Shown here piece after piece: positions 50,866 through 61,500 of a stretch of 64,000 bases of DNA. The notes under the pieces are model-generated. The model saw only the letters and a program-made list of their open reading frames with translations. It did no database searches and was not told where the DNA came from. The position numbers and the translations under genes are program-made. Origin of the DNA: Kingdonia uniflora (Eukaryota; Streptophyta; Magnoliopsida; Ranunculales; Circaeasteraceae); NCBI GenBank assembly GCA_014058105.1, contig JACGCM010002742.1, forward strand, positions 62,001 to 126,000, read 5' to 3'. Positions within the stretch are counted from its first letter, which is position 1. Every line of letters begins with the position of its first letter.

Positions 50866-53144
50866 CCGCCCGTAAACATTCAAAGATTGTTTCCAAATGA
50901 ATCACTATACTCCTTGAGTGAATTTTTGACCGGTATGAATTTTGTACCTCTCCGAAGCTTTTGATCGCAATTCGGATAAGCAATGAAACTGGAAGCCCGT
51001 TTGTAAGGTTAGATCATTTCTAAGAGTATCTTCTCGCCTGACAGCATGCTACGTTTTTTCCCAAATGAATCGCAATAATCCGGAGTAAATTTTTGACCGG
51101 TACGAATTTCGTACCACTCCGATGTTTTAGATCGCTATTCGGAGAAGCATGGCTACCGGCAACTTGTTTGCGAGGTTGGATCATTTCAAAGAGATTTATC
51201 TCGCCCGACAACGTGCTAGGATTGTTCCCTGAAGAATCTAAATAATCCAAAAGAAAAATTTCGACCGGTGCGGATTTCGTAACTTTATGATGCTTTAGAT
51301 CTCAATTCTGGGATGCTTGGATACCAGCAACTAGTTAGTGAAGTTGGATCGTTTTTAAGAGTTCCATCACTCCTGACAACATGCTTGGATTGTTCCCAAA
51401 TTAATCACAATAGTCCCTGTGTGGCTTTTCAACCGTTACGGATTTCGTACCTCTCCGATGCTTTAGATCACAATTCGGAGAAGCTTGGCTACCGACAACT
51501 CGTTTGGTTGGTTTGATCCTTTCTAAGAGTATCTTCTTGCCCGAAAACATGCTAGGATTGTTTCCAAATGAATCTCTATACTCCCTGAGAGAATTTTTGA
51601 CCGGTATGGATTTCGTACCTCTCCGATGCTTTATATCGCAATTAGAAGAAGTTAAGCAAATGGAAGCTCGTTTGTGAGGATGGATCATTTCTAAGAGTAT
51701 CTTCTTGCCCAACAACATGCTACGATTGTACCCAAATCAATCGTAATAATCCCAGTTTGAAATTTAGACCGATACGGAATTCGAACCTCTCCGATTCTTT
51801 AGATCGCAATTCGGAGATGCTTGGCTACGGGCAACTCGTTTGAGAGGTTGTATCATTTCTAAAAGTTTCTTCACGGCCGACATCATGCTAGGATTCTGCC
51901 CAAATGAATCACAATAATCACGGTGTGAATTTTCGACCGGTACGGATTTCGTACCCCTCCGGTTCCTTAAATCGCAATTCAGAGAAGCTTGGCTACCGAC
52001 AACTTGTTTGAGTGGTTGGATCATTTCAAATTGATTTATCTTGCCCGACAATATGCTAGGATTGTTCCCTAAAGATTTGAAATATTCCAAAGGTAAAATT
52101 TAGACCGGTACGGATTTTGTACCTCTACGATGCTTTAGATCGCAATTCAGAGATGCTTGGCTACCAACAACATGTTAGTGAGGTTAGATCTTTTTTAAGA
52201 GTTCCTTCACGCCCGACAACATGCTAGAATTGTTCCCAAATGAACCGCAGTACTCACTGTGTGACTTTTCGGTCGGTACGGATTTCGTTGCTCTCCGATG
52301 CTATAGATCACAATTCGGGGAAGCTTTGCTACCGACAGCTCGTTTTGTTGGTTAGATCGTTTCTTAGAGTATCTTCTCACCCGAAAACATGCTAGGATTG
52401 TTTCCAACTGAATCTCTAGACTCCCTGAGTGAATTTTTGACTGGTATAGATTTCGTACCTCTCCGATGTTTTAGATCACAATTCAGAGAAGCTAAGAAAC
52501 TGGAAGCTCCTTTGTGAGGTTGGATAATTTTTTAGAGTATCTTCTCGCACGAGAACATGCGACGATTTTTCCCAAATGAATCGCAATACTCCCCGCATGA
52601 AATTTAGGCCGGTACGGAATTCGAACCTCTCCGATTCTTTAGATCGCAATTCGGAGAAGATTGGCTTTAGGAAACTCGTTTGAGAGGATGAATCATTTTT
52701 AAGAGTTTCTTATCGCCTGACAATATCCTGGGATTGTTCCCAAATGTATCGCTATAATCCCGGTGTGAATTTTTTAACGGTGCAGATTTCGTACCACTCC
52801 GATGCTTTAGATCGCAATTCGGAGAAGCTTGGCTAACGGCAACTTGTTTGAGCGGTTGGGTCATTTCAAAGAAATTTATCTCGCCCAAGAACATGCTAGA
52901 ATTGTTCCCCAATGTATCAAAATATTCCATAAGTAAAATTTCGACCGGTACGGATTTCGTACCTCTACGATGCTATAGATCGCAATTCTGAAATGTTTGG
53001 CTACCTGCAACTAGTTTGTGAGGTTGGATCGTTTCTAAGAGTTCCTCCACGCCCGACAACATGCTAGGATTGTTCCCAAATGAACCACAATACTCGCTGT
53101 GTAAATTTTTGACCGGTACGGATTTTGTAACTCTCCGATGTTAT

Positions 53145-53152
53145 AGATCTTC
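53145..53152 (+). repeat. 64-bp deletion scar, copy 3 of 3
   Basis: Same fusion as at 34,027 and 50,860, in the short repeat I copy. Downstream monomers then switch to the 4.86-kb family. Confidence 0.85.
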
Positions 53153-53536
53153 CCGCCCGTAAACATTCAAAGATTGTTTCCAAATGAATCACTATACTCC
53201 TTGAGTGAATTTTTGACCGGTATGGATTTTGTACCTCTCTGATGCTTTTGATCGCAATTCGGAGAAGCAAATAAACTGGAAGCCCGTTTGTAAGGTTAGA
53301 TCATTTCTAAGAGTATCTTCTCGCCTGACAACATGCTACGATTGTTCCCAAATGAATCGCAATAATACCGGAGTAAATTTTCGACCGGTACGGATTTCGA
53401 ACCTCTCCGCGGATTTATATCGCAATTCGAAGAAGCTTGGTTAACGGCAACTAGTTTGAGAGGTTGCACGGTTTCTAAAAGTCTCTTCTCGACCGACATC
53501 ATGCTAGGTTTGTTCCCAGATGAGTCGCAATACTAC

Positions 53537-53554
53537 CTGTGTGAATTCTCTCCG
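53537..53554 (+). repeat. Deletion scar removing the dyad element (copy 2)
   Basis: GTGTGAATTCTCTCCGATG, the same fusion as at 5,011, with offset 48,532. Confidence 0.85.
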
Positions 53555-54335
53555 ATGCTTTAGATCGCAATTCGAAAAAGCTTGGCTACCGACAACTCGT
53601 TTGAGAGGCTGTATCATTTCTAAACATTTCTTCACGGCCGACATCATGCTTGGATTCTTCCCAAATGAATCGCAATACTCCCGGCGTGAATTTTTGACCG
53701 GTACGGATTTCGTACCTTTCCGGTGCTTTAAATCGCAATTCGGAGAAGCTTGGCTACCGACAACACGTTTGAGTGGATGGATCATTTCTAAGAGTTTCTC
53801 ATTGCCCGACAACATCCTAGGATTGTTCCTAAATGAATTGCAATATTCCCGGAGTGGATTTTAGACCGGTACGGATTTCGTACCACTCCGATGCTATAGA
53901 TCACAATTCGGAAAAGGTTGGCTACCAATAACTCGTTTGGTTGGTTAGATCATTTCAAAGAGTTTCTTCTCACCCGAAAAAATGCTTGGATTGTTACGAA
54001 ATGAATCTCTATACTTACTGGGTGGATTTTCGACCGGTACGAATTTCGTACCTCTCCGATGCTTTTGATCGCAATTCGGTGAAGCTTGGCTTCCAGCAAC
54101 TCGTTTGAGAGGTCGGATCACTTCTAATAGCTTCTTCTCGCCCGACAACATGCTTGGAATGTACCCAAATTAATCGCAATATTCCCGGTGGAAATTTCTG
54201 ACCGGTACGGATTTTGAACCTCTCCAATGATTTAGATTGTAATTCTGAGAAGCTTGGCTACCGGCAACTAGTTTGAGAGGTTGGATCCTTTCAACGAGTT
54301 TCTTCTCTCCCGACAACTAGCAAGAATTGTTCCCA

Positions 54336-54358
54336 AATGAATTGTTCCCGGCGGAACT
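54336..54358 (+). repeat. About 79-bp deletion scar
   Basis: CCCAAATGAATTGTTCCCGG passes straight to CGGAACTC. The copy at 5,805-5,900 retains the missing dyad, the TTTAAAATGC variant and the TGCCTAGCGGAACTCG flank. Confidence 0.78.
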
Positions 54359-57300
54359 CAATTGAGAGGTTGGTTCATTTCTAAGAGTTTTTTCCCGCCC
54401 GACAACATGCTAGGAATGTTCCCCGATCAATCGCAAAACTCGGTGAGAATTTTAGACCGTTACAGATTTCGTACCTCCCCGATGCTTAAGATCGCAATTT
54501 GGAGAAGCTTGTCTACCGACAACTTGATTGAGAGGTTGGACCGTTTCTAAATATTAATTCACGCCCGAAAACATGCTAGGATTGTCCCCAAATAAATCGC
54601 ATTAATCCCGGTGTGAATTTTTGATCGGTACGGATTACATACCTCTCTGGTGCTTTAGATCGCAATTCGGAGAAGCTTGGCTACCGATAACTTGTTTGAG
54701 AGGTTGGATCATTTGAAGGAGATTTATCTCACTCGACAACAATCTAGGATTGTTCCCTAAAGAATCGAGATATTCCAAAGGTAAAAATTAGACCGGTATG
54801 GATTTCGTACCTCTACGATGCTTTAGATCGTAATTCAGAGATGCTTGGCTACCAGCAACTAATTAGTGAGGTTAGATCGCTTTAAAGAGTTCCTCCACGC
54901 CCGACAACATGCTAGGATTGTTCCTAAATGAACCGCAATACTCACTGTGTGACATTTCGACCGGTACGGATTTCGTACCTCTCCGATGCTATAGATCACA
55001 ATTCGGAGAAGCTTGGCTACCGACAATAAATTTGCACGGCTAGATCGTTTCTTAGAGTATCTTCTCGCCCGAAAACATGCTAAGATTGTTTCCGAATGAA
55101 TCACTATACTCCCTGGGTGAATTTTTGATCGGTATGGATTTTGTACCTCCCCGATGCTTTAGATCGCAATTCGGAGAAGCAAAGAAATTGGAAGCCCGTT
55201 TGCGAGGCTGGATCATTTCTAAGAGTATCTTCTCGCCCAACAACATGCTACGATTGTTCCCAAATGAATCGCAATACTCCCGGTATGAAATTTAGGCTGG
55301 CACGGAATTCGAACCTCTCCGATACTTTAGATCGCAATTTGGAGAAGCTTGGCTGCCCGAAAACTCGTTTGAGAGGATGTATCATTTCTTAAAGTTTCTT
55401 CACGACCGACATCATGATAGGATTCTTCCCAAATGAATCGCAATGCTCCCGGTGTGAATTTTCGACCGGTACGGATTTCGAACCTCTCCGGCGCTTTAGA
55501 TCGTAATTCGGAGAAGCTGGTCTATCGGCAACTTGTTTTAGAAAATGAATCATTTCTAAGAGTTCCTTATTGCCCGACAACATCCTAGGATTGTTCCCAA
55601 ATGTATCGCAATAATCCCGGTGTGAGTTTTTGACAGGTACGGATATCGTACCACTCCGATGCATTAGATCTCAATTCAGAGAAGCTTGGCTACCGGCAAC
55701 TTGTTTGAGAGGTTGGATCATTTCAAAGAGATTTATCACGCCCGACAACATGCAGGATTGTTCCTTAAAGAATCGAAATATTCCAAAGGTAAAATTTAGA
55801 CAGGTACGGATTTCGTACCTCTACGTTGCTTTAGATCGCATTTCAAAGATGCTTGGCTACCAGCAACTAGTTAGTGAGGTTGGATCGTTTCTTAGAGTTC
55901 TTTCACGCCCGACGATTTGCTAGGATTGTTCCCAAATGAACCGCAATACTCACTGTGTGACATTTAGACCGGTACGGATTTCGTACGTCTCCGTTGCTAT
56001 ATAGATCATAATTCGGAGAAGCTTGGCTACCGACAACTCGTTTGGTTGGTTAGATCATTTTTTAGAGTATCTTCTCACCCGTAAACATACTAGGATTGTT
56101 TGCAAATGAATCTCTATACTCCATGAATAAATTTTTGACCGGCATGGATTTCGTACCTCTCCGATGTTTTAGATCGCAATTTGGTGAAGCTAAGAAGCCG
56201 GATGCCCGTTTGTGAGGTTGGATCATTTCAAAGAGTATCTTCTCGCCCGATAACATGCAACGATTGGTCCCAAATGAATCGCAATATTCCCGGTATGAAA
56301 TTTAGACCGGTACGGATTTCGAGCCTCTCCGATTCTTTAGTTCGCAATTTGGAGAAGCTTGGCTACCCGGGAACTTGTTTGAGAGGTTGTATCGTTTCTA
56401 AAAGTTTCTTAACGGCCGACATCATGCTATGTATCTTCCCAAATGAATCGCAATACTCCCGATGTGAATTTTCGACCGGTACGGATTTCGTACCTCTCCG
56501 GTGCTTTAGATCGCAATTCGGTGAAGCTTGTCTACCGGCAACTTGTTTGTGAAGATGAATCATTTCTAAGAGTTTCTTCTTGCCCGACAACATCCTACGA
56601 TTGTTCCCAAAAGTATCGCAATAATACCGGTGTGTGCTTTTCACCTGTACGGATATCGCACCACTCCGATGCTTTAGATCGCAATTCGGAAATGCTTGGC
56701 TGCCGGCAACTTGTTTGAGAGGTTGGATCATTTCAAAGAAATTTATCTCCCCCGACAACATGCCAGGATTGTTCCCCAATGAATCGAAATATTCCAAAGG
56801 TGAAATTCCAACCGGTACGGATTTCGTAACTCTACGATGCTTTAGATCGCAATTCTGAAATGCTTGGCAACCTGCAACTAGTTAGTGAGGTTGGATCTTT
56901 TCTAAGAGTTCCTCCACACCCGACAACATGCTAGGATTGTTCCCAAATGAACCGCAATACTCACTGCGTGACATTTCGACCGGTACGGATTTCGTACCTC
57001 TCCGATGCTTTAGATCGCAATTCGGAGAAGCAAAGAAACTGGAAGCCCGTTTGTGAGGTTGGATCATTTCTAAGAGTATCTTCTCTCCCGACAACATGCT
57101 ACGATTGTTCCCAAATGAATCGCAATACTTCCGGTATGAAATTTAGGTCGGTACAGAATTCGAACCTCTCCGATACTTTAGATCGCAATTCGGAGAAGCT
57201 TGGCTACCCGGCAACTCGTTTGGGAGGATGTATCATTTCTTAAAGTTTCTTCACGGCCGACATCAGATAGGATTCTTCCCAAATAAATCGCCATACTCCC

Positions 57301-58154
57301 GGTGTGAATTTTCTACCGGTACGGATTTCGTACCTCTCCTGTGCTTTATATCGCAATTTGGAGAAGCTTGTCTACCGGCAACTTGTTTAAGAAGATGAAT
57401 CATTTCTAAGACATTCTTATTGCCTGACAACATCCTAGGATTGTTCCCTAATGTATCGCAATAATCCCGGTCTGAGTTTTTGACAGGTACGGATATCGTA
57501 CCACTCCGATGCCTTAGATCACAATTCAGAGAAGCTTGGCTACCGGAAACTTGTTTGAGAGGTTGGATCATTTCAATGAAATTTATCTCGCCCGACAACA
57601 TGCTTGGATTGTTCCCCAATGAATCAAAATATTCCCAAGGTGAAATTTCGACCGGTACGGATTTCGTAACTCAATAATGCTTTAGATCGCAATTCTGAGA
57701 TGCTTGCCAACCAGCAACTAGTTAGTGAGATTGGATCGTTTCTAGCAGTTCATTCATGCCCGACAACATGCTAGGATTGTTCCCAAATGAATCGCAATAC
57801 TCCCAGTGTGACTTTTCGACCGTTACGGATTTCGTACCTCTCCGATGCTTTAGATCGCAATTCGGAGAAGCTTGGCTTCCGACAACTCGTTTAAGTGGTT
57901 GCATCGTTTCTAAAAGTTTCTTCAGGGCCGACGTCATGCTAGGCTTCTTCCCAAATTAATTGCAATACTCCCGGTGTGAATTTTCCTCCGTTACGGATTT
58001 CGAACCTCATCGGTGCTTTAGGTCGCAATTCGGAGAAGCTTAGCTACCGACAACTCGTTTGTGGGGATGGATCATTTCTAAGAGTTTCTTATTGCCCGAC
58101 AACATTCTAGGATTGTTCCCAAATGAACCGCAATACTCCCGGAGTAAATTTTTG

Positions 58155-58322
58155 ACCGGTACGGATTTCGTACCACTCTGATGCTTTAGATCGCAATTCG
58201 GAGAAGCATGGCTACCGGCAACTTGTTTGAGAGGCTGGATCATTTCAAAGAGATTTATCTCGCTCGACAACCTGCTAGGATTGTTCCCTATAGAATCTAA
58301 ATAATCCAAAGGTAAAATTTCG
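58155..58322 (+). repeat. Representative complete satellite monomer
   Basis: This 168-bp copy is close to the consensus and shows the standard landmarks. ACCGGT (AgeI site) is at monomer positions 1-6 and the dyad GGTACG/CGTACC at 4-20. ATCGCAAT is at 36-43, and AAGCTT (HindIII) falls at 50-55 in the consensus, though here it reads AAGCAT. CGACAAC lies near 111-117. The second ATCGCAAT position is altered here, as in other type II 'E' monomers. HindIII would cut most monomers of the array, giving the 168-bp ladder by which such satellites are usually discovered. Confidence 0.9.
58158..58174. other. Dyad symmetry element of the monomer (example)
   Basis: The 17-bp segment GGTACGGATTTCGTACC has perfect 6-bp inverted arms (GGTACG and CGTACC) around a 5-nt centre. 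Most monomers carry it, with point changes such as GGTATGG or CGAACC. A second inverted repeat follows at once: TCTCCGA at monomer 21-27 and TCGGAGA at 44-50, with a 16-nt spacer. The first 50 bp of each monomer can therefore form two adjacent short hairpins. Short dyads are a known trait of many centromeric satellites. Any function here is inference. Confidence 0.75.
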
Positions 58323-58514
58323 AACGGTACGGATTTCGTACCTCTATGATGCTTTAGATCACAATTCTGAGATGCTTGGATACCAGCAACTAGTTAGTGC
58401 GGTTGGATCATTTCTAAGAGTTCCTTCACGCCCGACAACATGCTTGGATTGTTCCCAAATTAATCACAATAGTCCCTGTGTGGCTTTTCGGCCGGTACGG
58501 ATTTCATACCTCTC

Positions 58515-58532
58515 CGTGCTATAGTTGTCGGG
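58515..58532. other. Tail-to-tail inversion junction 3
   Basis: Plus sequence CTCTCCGTGCTATAG is followed directly by minus sequence GTTGTCGGGCGAGAAG. The join has at most one shared base (G at 58,524). The plus side stops near monomer position 35. The minus side enters at the complement of position 117, so phase is broken. Confidence 0.9.
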
Positions 58533-61500
58533 CGAGAAGAAACTCGTTGAAACGATACAAACTCTCAAACTAGTTGTCGGTAGCCAAGCTTCTCAGAATT
58601 GCAATCTAAATCATTGGAGAGGTACAAAATCCGTCAAAGTCAGAAATTCACACCGGGAGTATTGCGATTTATTTGGGTACAATCCAAGCATGTTGTCGGG
58701 CGAGAAGAAGCTATTAGAAGCGATCCAACCTCTCAAACGAGTTGCTGGAAGCCAAGCTTCACCGAATTGCGATCTAAAGCATCCGAGAGGTACGAAATTC
58801 GTATCGGTCAAAAATTCACACAGGGAGTATTGCGATTCATTTGGGAATAATCCTAGCATGTTGTCGGGCGTGAAGGAACTCATAGAAATGATCCATCCTC
58901 ACTAACTAGTTGATCGCAGCCAAGCATCTCAGAATTGCGATCTAAAGAATCGTAGCGGTATGAAATTCGTACCGGTCGAAATTTTGCCTTTGGAATATTT
59001 TGATTCATTAGGGAACAATCCTAACATGTTGTTGGGCGAGATAAATCACTTTGAAATGATCCAACCTCTCAAACAAATTGCCATTAGCCAAGCTTCTCTG
59101 AATTGCGATCTAAAGCATCGGTGTGGCATGAAATCCGTACCGGTCAAAAATTCATACAGGGAGTATAGACATTCATTTGTAAACAATCCTAGCATATTTT
59201 CGGGTTATTAAATACTCTTAGAAATGTTCTAATCGACCAAACGAGTTGTCGGTAGCCAAACTTCTTCGAATTGTGATCTATAGCATCAGAGAGGTACAAA
59301 ATCCTTACCGGTCGAAAAGTCACACAGGAAGTATTGCGATTCATTTGGGAACAATCCAATCATGTTGTCGGGCGTGAAGGATCTCTTCGAAACGATCCAA
59401 CCTCACTAACTAGTTGCTGGTATCCAAACATCTCAGAATTTCGATCTAAAGCATCGCAGAGTTATGAAATCCGTACCGGTCGAAATTTCAGCTTTGGAAT
59501 ATTTCAATTCATTAGGAACAATCCTAGCATGATGTCGGGCGAGATAAATCTCTTTGTAATTAACCAACCTCTCAAACAAGTTCCTGGTAGCCAAGTTCTC
59601 CGAATTGCGATCTAAAGCATCGGAGTGGTACGAAATCCGTTCCGGTCGAAAGTCACACAAGGAGTATTGTGATTCATTTGGGAACAATCCTAGCATGTTG
59701 TCAGGCATGAAGGAACTCTCAGAAACGATCCAACCTCTCAAACGAGTTGCCGTAGCCATGCTTCTCCGAAATGCGATCTAAAGCATCGGGGTGGTTCGAA
59801 ATCCGTACCGGTAAAAAATTCACACCGGGAGTATTGCGATTTATTTGGTACAATCCAAACATGTGGTCGGGCGAGAAGAAGCTATTAGAAGTGATCCGAC
59901 CTCTCAAACAAGTTGCTGGAAGCCAGGCTTCACCGAAATGCGATCTAAACTATCGGAGATGTACGAAATTCGAAATTCGTACCGGTCAAAAATTTACACA
60001 AGGAGTATAGAGATTCATTTGGAAACAATCCTAGCATGTTTTCGGGGGAGAAGATACTCTTAGAAATGATCTAACCAACCAAACGTGTAGTCGGCAGCCA
60101 AACTTCTCCGAATTGTGATCTATAGCATCAAAGAGGTACGAAATCTATGCCGGTCAAAAAGTGACACAGGGAGTATTGCGATTCATTTTGGAAGAATCCT
60201 AGTATGCTGTCGAGCATGAAGGAACTCTTAGAAACAATCCAAACTCACTAACAAGTTGCTGGCAGCCAAGCTTCTCGGAAATGCGATCTAAAGCATCGTA
60301 GAAGTACGAAATCCGTACCGGTCGAAATTTCACTTTTGGAATATTTCTATTCATTAGGGAACAATCCTAGCATGATGTCGGGCGAGATTAATCTCTTTGT
60401 AATGATCCAGCCTCTCAGACAAGTTGCCGGTTGCCAAGCTTCTCCGAATTGTGATCTAAAGCATCGGAGTTGTACGAAATCCATACCGGTCAAAAATTCA
60501 CGCCGGGACTATTGCGATACATTTGGGAACAATCCTAAGATGTTACCGGGCAATAAAAAGCTCTTAGAAATGATTCATCCTCTCAAACGAGTTGCCGGTA
60601 GCCAAACTTCTCCGAATTGTGATCTAAAGCACAGGAGAGGTACGAAATCCGCACCGGTCGAAAATTCGTACCGGGATTAATGCGATTCATTTGGGGGCAA
60701 TCCTAACATGTTTACGGGCGAGAAGAAACTTTTAGAAATGGTCCAACCTCTCAATCAAGTTGCCGGTAGACAAGCTTCTCCAAATTACGATCTAAAACAT
60801 CGGGGAAGTACGAAATATGTACCGGTCTAAAATTCTCACCGAGTTTTGCGATTGATTTGGGAACAGTCTTAGCATGTTGTCGGGCGAGCAAAAGCTCTTA
60901 GAAATGAGCGAAGCTCTCAAATATGTTCCGGTAGGCAAGCTTCAACGAAATGCGTTTTAAAGCATCAAAGAGGTACGAAATCCGTACCGGTCAAAAATTC
61001 ACCCCGGAAGTATTGCGATTCATTTAGGTACAATTCTTGCAAGCTGTCGGGCGAGAAGAAACTCGTTAAAATGATCCAACCTCTAAAACTAGGTACCGGT
61101 AGCCAAGCTTCTCAGAATTGCAATCTAAATCATTGGAGAGGTACAAAATCTGTACCAGTCAGAAATTTACACCGGGAGTATTGCAATTTATTTGGGTAAA
61201 ATCGAAGCATGTTGTCGGGCGAGAAGAAGCTATTAGAAGCGATCCAACCTCTCAAACGAGTTGCTGGAAGCCAAGCTTCACCAAATTGCGATCTAAAGCA
61301 TCCGAGAGGTACGAAATTCGTACCGGTCGAAAAGTCACACAGGGAGCATAGAGATTTATTTGGAAACAATCCAAGCATGTTTTCGGGCGAAAAGATACTC
61401 TTCGAAATGATATAACCATCTAAATGACTTGTCGGTAGCCAAGCTTCTCCGAATTGTGATCTATAGCAATCGAGCGGTACGAAATTCGTACCGGCCGAAT

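Larger units (their letters stand above)
46970..52670 (+). repeat. Segmental duplication H, copy 2
   Basis: Partner of 30,000-35,840. Private losses in this copy are a ~10-bp deletion at 48,216 (CTAGTTGGATC lacking AGTGAGGTT) and one complete monomer near 49,665. The latter makes the F-marker spacing 838, where copy 1 has 994. Confidence 0.83.
50396..53390 (+). repeat. Segmental duplication I: 50,396-51,100 repeated at 52,683-53,390
   Basis: About 0.7 kb recurs with offset 2,287, including the 64-bp deletion scar (50,860 and 53,147) and the GAACGGTGCAGATTTCG variant (TTTAACGGTGC at 52,780). A third copy lies at 33,556-34,260. The second copy ends at about 53,390, exactly where duplication J begins, so 53,390 is a mosaic boundary. 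Confidence 0.8.
30041..58523 (+). repeat. Type II higher-order repeat block, copy 3 (28 kb)
   Basis: The longest uniform part of the window. F markers (AGTTAGTGAG or close variants) lie at 30,380, 31,221, 32,060, 33,054, 33,893, 34,500, 35,341, 36,348, 37,139, 38,939, 39,778, 40,617, 42,883, 43,712, 44,552, 46,367, 47,376, 48,216, 49,047, 49,885, 50,726, 51,333, 52,173, 53,013, 54,861, 55,869, 56,880, 57,720 and 58,392. Most spacings are 839-841 (5 monomers), about 1,008 (6) or 672 (4). Exceptions such as 607 and 791 match the deletion scars listed below. Confidence 0.9.
53393..58523 (+). repeat. Segmental duplication J, copy 2
   Basis: Partner of 4,861-9,740. It keeps the dyad deletion scar (53,543) and lost about 79 bp at 54,340 (AAATGAATTGTTCCCGGCGG). 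Two successive units are six monomers long (F spacings 1,008 and 1,011), whereas the partner's are five (841 and 839). The last two spacings, 840 and 672, agree in both. The segment is cut by inversion junction 3. Confidence 0.85.
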
